Origin: Variovorax sp. Sphag1AA
Lineage (GTDB): Bacteria; Pseudomonadota; Gammaproteobacteria; Burkholderiales; Burkholderiaceae_C
Length of the DNA stretch: 64,000 nt
Direction: 5' to 3'
Assembly: GCF_014192575.1 (NCBI RefSeq)
Contig: NZ_JACHYC010000008.1
Span: forward strand, 62,001-126,000
Part shown: positions 33,349 to 42,106 of the stretch, one piece after another
Layout: every line of letters begins with the position of its first letter
How positions within the stretch are numbered: position 1 is the stretch's first letter
The notes under the pieces: generated by a model
Databases searched by the model: none
The model's input: the letters and a program-made list of their open reading frames with translations, nothing else
What the model was told of the DNA's origin: nothing
Program-made: the position numbers and the translations under genes

Positions 33349-33909
33349 ATGTCCCCCACACGTCCTATCGCATCCGGCGCGCATTTGCAGCATCCCGGCC
33401 ACGCGTTGCCGTACGACGATGGCACCTCGATCCATCTGCGCCTGATCGAGCCCGATGACTTCGAGCGCGAGCGCGAATTCGTCGAAGGCCTTTCGCCGCG
33501 CACCTCCTACCAGCGGCTGATGTCGGTGCGCAAGCCGACCGCCGATGAACTCTTCCGCTGGACGCACATCGACCGATCGCGCGAGGGTGCGGTGGTCGCC
33601 ACCGTCACCATCGACGGACGCGAACGGCAAGTGGGCGTCGCCCGCTACGTGATGGAGGGCGCGGACGGCGAAGCCGAGTTCGCGATGGTGATCGGCGACG
33701 AATGGCAGGGCCAGGGCCTCGGCGCGCAACTGCTTTCGGCCTTGATCGAACTTGCGAAGCAGTCCGGTGTGCGGCGGTTGTACGGCAACACGCTTTCCGA
33801 GAACAACGCAATGCGCTCGCTCGGCCGCCGCTTTGGCTTCAGGCAGTCGCGGGAGCCGGGCGAGGCGATCATCACGATGCTGAGCCTCAACCTGCTGCCC
33901 GAGTCCTAG
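33349..33909 (+). CDS. GNAT-family N-acetyltransferase
   Basis: 186 aa. GNAT fold: acetyl-CoA pyrophosphate loop 'DEWQGQGLGAQLLSAL' (Q-x-x-G-x-G/A), preceded by 'AEFAMVIG' strand 4. The N-terminal 'IRLIEPDDFEREREFVEGLSPRTSYQRLM' (partly) resembles the acetyltransferase part of larger acyl-CoA synthetase/acetyltransferase proteins, here stand-alone. ACGGAGG precedes the ATG. The target is unknown. The stop overlaps the convergent hydroxylase gene by 4 bp. Confidence 0.9.
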   Translation: MSPTRPIASGAHLQHPGHALPYDDGTSIHLRLIEPDDFEREREFVEGLSPRTSYQRLMSVRKPTADELFRWTHIDRSREGAVVATVTIDGRERQVGVARYVMEGADGEAEFAMVIGDEWQGQGLGAQLLSALIELAKQSGVRRLYGNTLSENNAMRSLGRRFGFRQSREPGEAIITMLSLNLLPES

Positions 33910-34781
33910 GCAGAGACAAAGCGCCGGTTGCGCATCCACTTGGTCACGACCCACTTCTCGCCGCGTGTCACCGGCGCGCTCGCATGCAGCGAGCGAGGAT
34001 CGACGCGGCCACTGTCGTCGCCGTACTCGAAATAGCAAGCATTGCCACGGAACGGCGAAACCGCCAGCCCAAGCTGCGGGAACACGGTCTGGCCGCCTTC
34101 GGGCGGATCGTTGAGATAGGTGACCAGCGTGCTCACGCGCTGGCCGCTTCGCGCGACGGACTCGCGGTTGGCGGCGTTGGTGGGCGCAAGGTAGTCGTAG
34201 TGGGGCTCACTGCCCGCGCCTGTCGGGTAGTGCAGTACCTGCAATCCCTCGCCGTTTTCGAGCGGCAGATTCATCAGCGCCGACAAGCGCCGGTCGAGCC
34301 GGGCGATCAGTTCGTTTTCTTCCAGTCGGAAGAACATGCCCCAGCTCGTTCGCTTGTCGCTCACGATGTCGCGGCCACTCATCGGATCGACCAGCGTCGA
34401 GGGCTTCAGCCGCGGGCGTGCCATGTCGATCACGGCCTGGCATTCCGCGGCGTCCAGGACGTTGCCGAGCGAGGCGAAGACCGGGTCCTCGGTGCGCGAA
34501 TAAACGGCGATCTCGCGATCGCCCGCCGAGATGCGCGTGCCCGGGGCGAGACGCATGGGCGGCCTGGAAGTGGCTTCGTCGGGCAGTTCGATGCTGTCGG
34601 TCGGCGTCGGCCCGCCATGCTGGCGGGCGTCGACATAGGCCGCCACGATCGCGTGCGCGGACCGCTCGTTCATGCCCTGCTTCAACATCGTGGCCACCAG
34701 CGCCTGGGGCGCGTGGCCGCTGTCGAGGTGGCGCGTCACCCAGCGGCCAAGATCCGGCGAGAAGCGGACGACAGTGCCCAT
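33906..34781 (-). CDS. 2-oxoglutarate/Fe(II) prolyl 4-hydroxylase-like protein
   Basis: 291 aa. C-terminal P4H-type dioxygenase domain: Fe ligands His and Asp in 'EPHYDYLAP', third ligand His in 'RSLHASAPV', and the 2-oxoglutarate Lys in 'GEKWVVTKWM'. The N-terminal about 90 residues are a helical region ('PQALVATMLKQGMNERSAHAIVAAYV'). No signal peptide, so it acts in the cytoplasm. Start ATG 34781 lies 1 nt beyond the lipoprotein stop upstream, which implies coupling with the lipoprotein/peroxidase operon. The hydroxylation target is unknown. Confidence 0.9.
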   Translation of the reverse strand: MGTVVRFSPDLGRWVTRHLDSGHAPQALVATMLKQGMNERSAHAIVAAYVDARQHGGPTPTDSIELPDEATSRPPMRLAPGTRISAGDREIAVYSRTEDPVFASLGNVLDAAECQAVIDMARPRLKPSTLVDPMSGRDIVSDKRTSWGMFFRLEENELIARLDRRLSALMNLPLENGEGLQVLHYPTGAGSEPHYDYLAPTNAANRESVARSGQRVSTLVTYLNDPPEGGQTVFPQLGLAVSPFRGNACYFEYGDDSGRVDPRSLHASAPVTRGEKWVVTKWMRNRRFVSA

Positions 34782-34782
34782 C

Positions 34783-35427
34783 TCAGACCGGTCCGATCTT
34801 GGGGACCCAGCCCTTGTCTTCGAGCGTGAAGCCCTGGCGCAATTGCAGGCTGCCGGCGCCCTGGATGACACGCGCGATCATCGGGAACACGCGCTGTGCA
34901 TCGGCGTCCTGCATCCACGGCGCGGGGTCGATCTGGTAGGTGTAGCTCACCACCGCTAGCGGGTGCTGCGCGTCATGCGCGTCCACCTGCACATCCACGA
35001 CCTTCTCGCGCTTGAGGTGCGCGACGCAGAAGTCGTTGGCGTGCTCTTCGCCGCCACGCGCCGCATACGGGTGCGGCTTGTAGAACTTGCGGCCGTCTTC
35101 GGTCAGTTCGAAGCGCTTGACGGCACCGTCAGGGTTCTCCTTGCTCTTCGGCGCCTCGACGATAGTGCTGCGCACGAGGCCGAGCTTTTCCATGACCGGG
35201 AACTGCACCGCGCGGCGCGCACCGGAACCGGCCTCGGCTTCCGTCAGGTCGGCCGGCCAGTCGAACATCGAGAGGCAGAGATCGCCGCGCTGGGCCAGGT
35301 AGTCGTCGAGCGCGACGGCCATGTTCTCGGGCGTCGGTGCCTTGGCGTCGTGGACGGCGTTGCAAGCGGTCAGCGAGAAGGCTGCCGCGATGCTCAGCAT
35401 GAGCTGGAGTGAAGAACGGGTGTTCAT
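34783..35427 (-). CDS. Lipoprotein, paralogue A of a tandem pair
   Basis: 214 aa. Signal peptide with lipobox SLTAC at about 21. The mature part shares an ordered set of motifs with the gene at 35456-36100: '(Y/F)LAQRG(D/H)(V/L)CL', '(F/Y)DWP', a 'V(M/L)EKLGLV' style segment, '(T/L)xEG(R/Q)KFY', 'DxC(V/A)A' and 'A(F/P)P(V/M)..RxIQ'. 'ELTEDGRKFYK' resembles a winged-helix-like repeat unit, but no family is recognised. Same length as its neighbour. Followed 1 nt later by the hydroxylase gene. Confidence 0.8.
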   Translation of the reverse strand: MNTRSSLQLMLSIAAAFSLTACNAVHDAKAPTPENMAVALDDYLAQRGDLCLSMFDWPADLTEAEAGSGARRAVQFPVMEKLGLVRSTIVEAPKSKENPDGAVKRFELTEDGRKFYKPHPYAARGGEEHANDFCVAHLKREKVVDVQVDAHDAQHPLAVVSYTYQIDPAPWMQDADAQRVFPMIARVIQGAGSLQLRQGFTLEDKGWVPKIGPV

Positions 35428-35455
35428 GAATCGAAAGTGGATAGAAGAAAAAAGA

Positions 35456-36100
35456 TCAGTGCTCGTCGAGTTCGTCCGCCACCCAGCCATGCGGCGTCAG
35501 GTGCACACCGAGGCGCACCTGCATGGTCTTTTCGTTCTGGATGGCGCGCGACAGCACCGGAAAGGCATGCAGCACCTCAGGCGCTGCGGCCCATGTCTCA
35601 GGCGCGATGCGGTAGGTGAACAAGAGCGAGGTCCCTGTGGGGCCGTCGCGGGTTTGCGGCGCGTCCCATCCGAGCAGGCGGTCCAGCGTCAGGGTGGCGG
35701 CGCACAGGTCCGCCGGATGGACGACCCTGCGTGTCGCGGTGCGAATCACCACCGGCTCGTGCCGGTAGAACTTCTGTCCCTCGGCGGTCAGCGTGTATTC
35801 GCGCGCCGCGCCGTCGTTGCGGACGATGTCGCGGCCGCTCACGAGGCCGATCTTCTCGAGCACCGGCATCTGCTGCGCATCGGCGTCGCGCGAAGCGGCC
35901 GCCACCGCAATGGGCCAGTCGTACTTCGCAAGGCACACATGCCCGCGCTGCGCGAGGAAATCGTTCACCGTCGCCGTGAAGTTGTCCCGGCTCGGAAAGC
36001 GGGCCTGTTCGTTGTCGCCGCATGCGGAGAGAACGGCCAGCGACATCAGGAGGAAGGCAGCGAAACCGGCGCGCTTCGTCGTGTTCGTATTCGAGTTCAA
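35456..36100 (-). CDS. Lipoprotein, paralogue B of a tandem pair
   Basis: 214 aa, identical in length to paralogue A and alike in motifs ('FLAQRGHVCLAKYDWP', 'PVLEKIGLVSGRD', 'LTAEGQKFYRHEP', 'HAFPVLSRAIQ'). Lipobox VLSAC. The start is TTG at 36100, overlapping the peroxidase TGA as TTGA; no ATG exists nearby in frame. Located 28 bp upstream of paralogue A. Likely outer-membrane or periplasmic anchored; role unknown. Confidence 0.8.
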   Translation of the reverse strand: MNSNTNTTKRAGFAAFLLMSLAVLSACGDNEQARFPSRDNFTATVNDFLAQRGHVCLAKYDWPIAVAAASRDADAQQMPVLEKIGLVSGRDIVRNDGAAREYTLTAEGQKFYRHEPVVIRTATRRVVHPADLCAATLTLDRLLGWDAPQTRDGPTGTSLLFTYRIAPETWAAAPEVLHAFPVLSRAIQNEKTMQVRLGVHLTPHGWVADELDEH

Positions 36101-37590
36101 TTGACGCACGTTCCGCCAGTTGGTGCTTCCGCCGGCGGCTGATAGCCATCGCTGAGAACGCCGAGGAAGCAGACCAGGTCCTTGATGTCCTGTTCCGAGA
36201 GCTGCGGAGTCGAACCCGCCGGGCGCGGCTGCGCACCGTTGAGCGCCGTGCTGCCGCCCGCATCGGTCTGGCCTTGCCCCAGCGGTGCTTCCTCGTCGAT
36301 GTTGCCCCGGTACATCGCAGGCAAATCGTTGAACTTGTCGACCGTCGCGCCAGGCACGGAAGTCGGCTGCAAGGCATACGGAGGATTGGCCGTCGCCGTG
36401 CCGGTGCCTCCGCTCGAGGGATACCAGTACTCGGGGTTGGTGTCGCGCGTGTTGTAGAAGCGGACCACCTGCTCCAGCGCGTGGAAGATGCCGTTGTGGA
36501 AGAACACCGAGCGCGACGCGGCGTTGCGCAAGGTCGGCACCTTGAAGCGGCCGCAGTACGGATTCGGGTTGTTGGCGCCCGTGAACGGGTCCGGCGCCGC
36601 GCCGGCCTTGGGCGTTCCGGGTTTGTGGCTGTTGTAGCTGTCGTCGTTGGCGGGGCCGCACAGACCCATGTCGAAGTAGGACGGATCGTCGTTGGCCGGA
36701 ATGGGATCGGGGTTGTTCGGAATCGACCTGTCGTTGCGCGGCGCGCCGATGGCCTGGTAGGTGAAGTCGGTCATCAACCCCGTGCTGCCATTGAAGTTGG
36801 CACCCTGGAAGTGGCAGGCCAGGCAGTTGCCGCGGTCTTCGCGATTGAAAACCGCCAGACCACGCATCTCCGCGGGCGTCAGCGTGCCGCCGATCTTGTT
36901 GCCGATGTAGAGGTCGTACTTGCTCTTGTACGGATGGAAGCTGACGTCTTCGGTTTCGAAGGCCGCGATCGCCTGGCCGATGCTGGCAAAGGCGGCGTCG
37001 GTGTCGTCGAGCGCATTCGCGCCGAAGGCCTGCTTGAAGAGCGCCGCATAAGAGGCGCTGCGTGCAGTCTGGACCACTGCTTCCTTCGAGGCATTGTTCA
37101 TCTCGATCGGATTCAGCAGCGGGAGCGTCACCTGATCGGCCAGCGTCGGCGCGCGGCCATCGAGCATGAAGCCGCCTCCGGGCGCGCTGGTGGTCACGCC
37201 GTCGGGGTTTTCAGCGACGTCGCTGTAGGGCGGCGTCATGTCCTTGTAGCGAAGCGAAGGCACCGCGCGCTGGCCCTTGGACAGGCCGTCCGAGCCGAGT
37301 TGCACAGCCAGGCTGTTGGGCGGGCCGTAGGCGTAGTTCGGGTCATGGCAGCTCGCGCATGACTGGTTCTTGCCGCCCGACAAATTCTGGTCAAAGAACA
37401 ACTTCTGGCCGACCTGTGCGGCAAGACTCAGGTTGCTGGTGTTCGTCGTGGTGCCAGTGGCGTTGCTGGTGGCCGCAGTCTGCGTTCCTGCTGCCGACGT
37501 GACCGACGCACCGCCGGAACCTCCGCCACCCCCACAGGCCGCCAGCGTCAAGGCGGCGCATGACACGAACAGCTGGAGAACCTTGCGCAT
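36097..37590 (-). CDS. Di-haem cytochrome c peroxidase/MauG-like lipoprotein
   Basis: 497 aa. Lipobox LTLAAC followed by GGGGGSGG and an Ala/Thr linker. Two c-type haem sites: CASCH (N-terminal domain, in 'NQSCASCHDPNYAYG') and CLACH ('GNCLACHFQG'). Domain order and 'FKVPTLRNAASRSVFFHNGIFHALEQVVRFYN' (in segments) match the bacterial CCP/MauG family, which reduce peroxide or oxidise protein or small-molecule substrates in the periplasm. AGGGA stands before ATG 37590. First gene of the operon with the two lipoproteins and the hydroxylase. Confidence 0.92.
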   Translation of the reverse strand: MRKVLQLFVSCAALTLAACGGGGGSGGASVTSAAGTQTAATSNATGTTTNTSNLSLAAQVGQKLFFDQNLSGGKNQSCASCHDPNYAYGPPNSLAVQLGSDGLSKGQRAVPSLRYKDMTPPYSDVAENPDGVTTSAPGGGFMLDGRAPTLADQVTLPLLNPIEMNNASKEAVVQTARSASYAALFKQAFGANALDDTDAAFASIGQAIAAFETEDVSFHPYKSKYDLYIGNKIGGTLTPAEMRGLAVFNREDRGNCLACHFQGANFNGSTGLMTDFTYQAIGAPRNDRSIPNNPDPIPANDDPSYFDMGLCGPANDDSYNSHKPGTPKAGAAPDPFTGANNPNPYCGRFKVPTLRNAASRSVFFHNGIFHALEQVVRFYNTRDTNPEYWYPSSGGTGTATANPPYALQPTSVPGATVDKFNDLPAMYRGNIDEEAPLGQGQTDAGGSTALNGAQPRPAGSTPQLSEQDIKDLVCFLGVLSDGYQPPAEAPTGGTCVN

Positions 37591-37612
37591 TGATTTCCCT
37601 TGGGACAAATAC

Positions 37613-37645
37613 AAAAAAGCCGGGAAGCGGCCGAAGCCGCCTCCC
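37613..37645 (-). terminator. Rho-independent terminator after the phosphoesterase gene
   Basis: Minus-strand RNA forms a 10-bp stem, GGGAGGCGGC against GCCGCTTCCC (one G-U pair), closed by a TTCG tetraloop and followed by GGC and six T. It lies 36 bp after the phosphoesterase stop and separates it from the peroxidase operon. Confidence 0.85.
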
Positions 37646-37680
37646 TGCTTTTGCTACTGCTTCTGCTTGTCAGACGCTGC

Positions 37681-40143
37681 TTAGCGCGCCGAACCCCAGA
37701 TGCTTTCCTGCGTCGCGTCCGGACCGGTCTGGTACGGAGGCGCAGCGGTGCCGGCGGCGTACGCGTAGTCCGCCGGATTCAGACGCTGCTGGTAGCTGGC
37801 CGGAATCACGTAGGCGTGATTGATCGGACGCACGGCGTCGAAGTGGGTGTCGGCGCTGCTCACGAACTCGGGCAGGTTGCCGATGTTCGCGAGGATGAAT
37901 TCCTCCGTGTACTTCGCGCGGTTCAGGTAGGTCGCATCCTTGGCCGGATCAGCCAGCTGGAACATGTCCTGGAAGGTACGCACCAGCGAGAAGTGGCTGT
38001 AGGAGTCGCTGTCCACCACACCCTTGTTCTGCTTGCCGAGGTCGTGCTGGTTGGTCATGACGCCGAAGATGGTCTGGCCGTGGCCGAAGTTGCCTTTCTG
38101 GTAGTTGGTGGGCGACGTCTTCGTGATCGTGCCGTCCGAAGCAATCGTCAGCGGTTGCGCGCCCGAGCTCGTGCTGGGGTTCCAGCCGCAGCACGCGGTG
38201 CTGGTGCCTTCGCCTTCGTCGAAGATCACGACGATCGCATTGCGTTGCTGCGGGTTCTTCCACAGCGCCGAGTTGCGAATCTTGCTGACCACCTTTTGCA
38301 GGTAGATGTCGGCACGCGTCAGGCCCACGGCTGCGCCGTTGTTGTTGTTGGCGCAACTCACGTCACTGCCGACGCCGTGCATGTCGTCGCATTGGTCGGG
38401 CACGATGAAGTTGATGGTGCCCACGTCGCCCGTGTCCAGGTCCTTGCTGAACTGGTCGTAGATCCAGGCCGACTTGTCATAACCCGCATAGGTGCTCGAA
38501 TTCGCCTTCCAGTTGGCTTCCTGGTACTGCGTGCCGAAGATCGTGCGGTTGTCCGCGAAGAACTCGGGCAGGTTGCGTGCATCCTGCCAGGCGATCGACG
38601 GACCGTGCTTGACCTTGTACAGGCCGTTGACCACTGCAAAGTTGGGCGTGCCCGTAAGGACGCCGCTGGTGAGGGAGGGGTTGCTGTCGATCGCTGCCTG
38701 CTGGAGCAGGTCGTCGGTGACATAGGAACCGCTGTAGGTGGCGGCGACGGCCGCGTCGGCCACGCTGTCGGCGCGGGCGTCCTGGCCGGGGTTCATCGAC
38801 TCGCTGTAGGTCCGCGCGGTGAGGCCGGCCTGCGACAGCAGGGTGAAGAGGTTGGCGCCCGGAATGTTGTGGACCGTGCCGCTCGTCGGGGTCAGGCCGC
38901 AAGCCGCTGTGAGCGTGGTGCTGTAGCCCGCCAGAAGGTTGCTGTTCTGGCCACCGCCCGAGACATTGCCGGCGGTCGGCAGCGGGAAGGTCGCCGGCAG
39001 GGGCTGCCCATCCGATGCGACGCTGGCGGCGCGCGCCGCGTCAGTCACAGCGTACGGGGTTCCCGGCTGGGCACCGCAACCGAACCAGTTGTCGTCGGTG
39101 ATGCCGTAGTCATCGCCACCACCGAGGGCGGTGTAGTTGGGCTCGGACGGATTGCCGGTCGAGTAGTAGGTCGTGAGCTGGTTGAACTTGCTCAGCATCG
39201 CGTTCATGTAGGGCACGCGCGGGTTGCCCAGGATGGCGCCCGAGGACTTGTTCTCTTCGACGATGACGAAGATGTGGTCGAAGGCCGGCACCCCTTCGAC
39301 GTTGAACGCGGCCTGCTGGGCCTGGGCGAAGGTGATCTTCGCCTGCGTCTGGGTCGGCTGCACCTGGGTGGCGGCACTCACGGCTTTACCGACCAGGCCC
39401 GGGTCACCACCGGTAACGGCCAGGTTGTCCGGGTACATGTCGCCGCGGTCGAGCTTGGCGGTCGCGTAGGTGTAGCGGTTGGTCAGCTGGTTGTCTTCAT
39501 AGAGCACCGCGTACTGGGCCGCGCCACTCAGGGTGTTGACGTCTGCCAGCGGGTCGGTGACCGAGGCGCTGCCGAGGTTGAACGCCGGGCCGCTCAGGCG
39601 CGTGGCGAGATTGGCCTTCTCGGTCGCGTAGTTGGTGCCGCGGGCTTCGACCAGGCGCTGCGCTTCGCTCGACAACGGGCTGATGACGATGTTCGAGGCG
39701 CCTTGGTCCGTGATCTGCGCAGCCGATGCACGCAGCACGAGATGCTGGGCCACGGCCACACCGGTGGCGGTGTTGGTGGCCGAAGGGGTGATGTCCGCAA
39801 CGAGCTGGCCGCCGGTGCTGGTGACCTTCAGCGTGAACTTGCCGCTAGCGTCGGTGACGGTCGAGACTTCGCCGCTGTCGAGCACGCCGTTGCCGTTGGT
39901 GTCGAGGAAGACCTTGGCGTTCTGGTAGTAGCCGGCCTTCAGCGTCGGGTTGCCGGTGGTGCTACCCGGCACATAACCGCTGGCGGCCACCACGCCGCTG
40001 AGGGTCGTGGTGCTCGAACCACTGGTGGGGGTCGAGGTGATGGGGAAGCTGCTATTGCTGCTGCCGCCACCGCAGGCGGCGAGCGCGCATGCCGCGACGG
40101 CCGTCAGGGACGTAAGCAGTGCTCGTTTGTGGGTATTGATCAT
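37681..40143 (-). CDS. Phosphoesterase-family (PF04185) lipoprotein
   Basis: 820 aa. Lipobox ALAAC then GGGSSNSS. Residues about 40-130 form a beta domain with a calcium-loop-like DTNGNGVLDSGE. The main domain is a PF04185 phosphoesterase (phospholipase C/acid phosphatase superfamily): 'FDHIFVIVEENKSSG' at its start, 'VVIFDEGEGTST', 'FGHGQTIFGVM' and 'DSDSYSHFSLVRTFQDMF' at its end. It probably cleaves phosphate esters outside the inner membrane; substrate unknown. Its own terminator follows, and a 16-bp palindrome lies about 115 bp upstream. Confidence 0.88.
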   Translation of the reverse strand: MINTHKRALLTSLTAVAACALAACGGGSSNSSFPITSTPTSGSSTTTLSGVVAASGYVPGSTTGNPTLKAGYYQNAKVFLDTNGNGVLDSGEVSTVTDASGKFTLKVTSTGGQLVADITPSATNTATGVAVAQHLVLRASAAQITDQGASNIVISPLSSEAQRLVEARGTNYATEKANLATRLSGPAFNLGSASVTDPLADVNTLSGAAQYAVLYEDNQLTNRYTYATAKLDRGDMYPDNLAVTGGDPGLVGKAVSAATQVQPTQTQAKITFAQAQQAAFNVEGVPAFDHIFVIVEENKSSGAILGNPRVPYMNAMLSKFNQLTTYYSTGNPSEPNYTALGGGDDYGITDDNWFGCGAQPGTPYAVTDAARAASVASDGQPLPATFPLPTAGNVSGGGQNSNLLAGYSTTLTAACGLTPTSGTVHNIPGANLFTLLSQAGLTARTYSESMNPGQDARADSVADAAVAATYSGSYVTDDLLQQAAIDSNPSLTSGVLTGTPNFAVVNGLYKVKHGPSIAWQDARNLPEFFADNRTIFGTQYQEANWKANSSTYAGYDKSAWIYDQFSKDLDTGDVGTINFIVPDQCDDMHGVGSDVSCANNNNGAAVGLTRADIYLQKVVSKIRNSALWKNPQQRNAIVVIFDEGEGTSTACCGWNPSTSSGAQPLTIASDGTITKTSPTNYQKGNFGHGQTIFGVMTNQHDLGKQNKGVVDSDSYSHFSLVRTFQDMFQLADPAKDATYLNRAKYTEEFILANIGNLPEFVSSADTHFDAVRPINHAYVIPASYQQRLNPADYAYAAGTAAPPYQTGPDATQESIWGSAR

Positions 40144-40256
40144 TGGGTATGAGGCGATGGTTGGCGAAATGGCCAGCGCGAGATCGGACGAATCCGGTTC
40201 TTCCAGGTGCAGGTGCAGAGGGGCGCCAGACCGAAGAAAAATGTAGAAACATCCAG

Positions 40257-40272
40257 TGACACGCACGTGTCA
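40257..40272. promoter_or_regulatory. Palindrome upstream of the phosphoesterase gene
   Basis: TGACACG-CA-CGTGTCA, perfect 7-bp arms with a 2-bp centre, 114 bp before the phosphoesterase ATG in the 189-bp spacer after dipZ. Candidate operator; no matching regulator gene adjoins it. Confidence 0.45.
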
Positions 40273-40332
40273 TTTAACTGACCCACACCTGACCTTGCCT
40301 CCTTTCTTTCCCACGCGACTCAGCGAAACAGT

Positions 40333-42072
40333 TCAACCGAATGTGAACGCAAAGGCTCGCGCGCCGCGATCGAGAAAACGGATCTCCACCACGCGATCGC
40401 CGATCGACCCATGCTGACGAACCAGTTGGTAGAGACGCGTCGCATCGACGACGCCGCGGCCTTCTGCATCGACGTCTTCACCGTGATCCGCACCCGGCGT
40501 ACGCCCATCGAGCGTGAGCTGGAACGGGATCGGACCGTGTCCCGCCACAAGCCCCAGCACCAGATGCGCATCGCGTGCATGGAAGCGGATCGCGACCGCG
40601 CCTCCGGATTCGTCGAGCTGCGCGAACTCGGGGCCGATGGTCCACGCGCCCTTCAGGCCCCAGTCGTTGAGCCCGAGGCGACCCACGGTGTAGGCCTTGC
40701 TGCGGTCCCTGGCAACGCCTGAGGGCGATGCGAAGCCGCTGGCCTCGCGGTAGCCGAGGTAGGTCTCGGGCGAACGCACGTTGCTCAGATCAGCCGGCAA
40801 GCCGGGGCCGTGCGTGTCGAGCGCGACGGAGGGCTTGGCCGTGCCTTCGGCGCCCGATTCGCGCAGAAGGGCCTGGATCACCTGCTCCGAGCGCGCCTCG
40901 TCGCCCTCGCCGAACTGGTGGTGTCGCACGCGGCCCTGCGCATCGATGAAGTAGAGCGCCGGCCAGTACTGGTTCTGGAACGCACGCCAGACCGTGAAGT
41001 CGTTGTCCTGTGCGACCGGATAGGTGATGCCCAGCCGCTTGAGCGCCTTCTGCACATTGCCAGCGTCCTTCTCGAACGCGAACTCGGGCGTGTGCACACC
41101 GATCACCACGAGCCCCTGGTCGGCGTACTTCTGTGCCCACGCGCGCACATGCGGCAAGGTGCGCAGGCAGTTGATGCACGAGTAGGTCCAGAAGTTGACC
41201 AGCACCACCTTTCCGCGCAACTGCTGCAGATTCAGCGGCTCGCCGTTGAGCCAGTTCATCGCGCCCGACAGGTCGGGCCGGATCGGTTCGACCGGCAGGC
41301 CCGACGGCGTTCCGCGCGGGGCATCGGGCAAGGTTTCCGCCGCCGCGGCGCCCATCGGGAGCGCCTGCAACAGGCGCTGTTCCAGGCCATTGCTCCAGTT
41401 CAGCGACAGGCGCGCCAGCGCACCGGTGTCCGCGCCGGAAGCGACCGCCGCCACACCCGCCAGCATGGCCGCACCCAGCACACGGCGCGGCCAGACGCTG
41501 GTACGCAGTCTTGCGTTGAGACCGGCGAACCGTTCTTCGCCCACTCGCAGGGCCACTGCGAGCGCAAGTGCCGCACCGGCCGCATAGGCGAGCAGCAGCA
41601 GGGAGGTCTGCACGCCGGGGCCGGCCAGCGCGGCGCCAGTGAGGATCAGGCCGAGGATCGGCCCCGCGCATGGTGACCACACAACGCCGGTCGCAACGCC
41701 CAGCAGCACCGAGCCGAGCCAGCCCGTGTCACTGCCCACACGATTCGACAGCCGATCGCCAAGTTGCACCACGGGCCGCGTCATCCAGTCCGCCAGTCGC
41801 GGCGAGAGCAGCGCGAGCGCACTGATCGCCAACGCCACGAGCGCCGTCGCGCGGCCGAACTGATTGAGCCTCACCGCCCAGCCGCCCGCCACCGCGCCCA
41901 GCGATGCGACCACCGCGAAGGTCAGCGCCATGCCGACCAGCAACGGCAGCGCGCCCTGCCGAAACGGCCGGCCCGTGCGGGCGAGGACGAAAGGCAGCAC
42001 CGGCAGGATGCAAGGGCTCAGAAGAGTCAGTGCGCCGCCGGAAAAGGCCGCGAGGTACAGGGAGGCATTCAT
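40333..42072 (-). CDS. dipZ: DipZ-type CcdA/thioredoxin/carbohydrate-binding fusion
   Basis: 579 aa three-part protein. CcdA/DsbD-like membrane domain (about 1-225; Cys in 'LLSPCILPVLPF' and 'WSPCAGP' that relay electrons across the membrane), a TlpA-like thioredoxin domain (about 270-410) with redox motif C-I-N-C in 'FWTYSCINCLRT', and a C-terminal beta domain (about 430-579) of the DipZ type. It should pass reducing power to periplasmic partners, perhaps linked to peroxide or electrophile defence. It follows the Tat-exported hydrolase by 34 bp, so both are one operon. Confidence 0.93.
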   Translation of the reverse strand: MNASLYLAAFSGGALTLLSPCILPVLPFVLARTGRPFRQGALPLLVGMALTFAVVASLGAVAGGWAVRLNQFGRATALVALAISALALLSPRLADWMTRPVVQLGDRLSNRVGSDTGWLGSVLLGVATGVVWSPCAGPILGLILTGAALAGPGVQTSLLLLAYAAGAALALAVALRVGEERFAGLNARLRTSVWPRRVLGAAMLAGVAAVASGADTGALARLSLNWSNGLEQRLLQALPMGAAAAETLPDAPRGTPSGLPVEPIRPDLSGAMNWLNGEPLNLQQLRGKVVLVNFWTYSCINCLRTLPHVRAWAQKYADQGLVVIGVHTPEFAFEKDAGNVQKALKRLGITYPVAQDNDFTVWRAFQNQYWPALYFIDAQGRVRHHQFGEGDEARSEQVIQALLRESGAEGTAKPSVALDTHGPGLPADLSNVRSPETYLGYREASGFASPSGVARDRSKAYTVGRLGLNDWGLKGAWTIGPEFAQLDESGGAVAIRFHARDAHLVLGLVAGHGPIPFQLTLDGRTPGADHGEDVDAEGRGVVDATRLYQLVRQHGSIGDRVVEIRFLDRGARAFAFTFG

Positions 42073-42106
42073 GACTTTCTCCTCGGACAGTTCAGCGTGC
42101 GGTGAA

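Noticed and set aside
37600..40152. 850-codon open frame opposite the phosphoesterase gene
   Set aside because: Antisense shadow with repetitive Val/Gly/Arg composition; the minus-strand lipoprotein has clear domains and a terminator.
40266..40284. Pho-box-like sequence (GTGTCAT, TTAA, CTGAC)
   Set aside because: Only the first half matches the consensus and it points away from the phosphoesterase gene; insufficient for a PhoB site.
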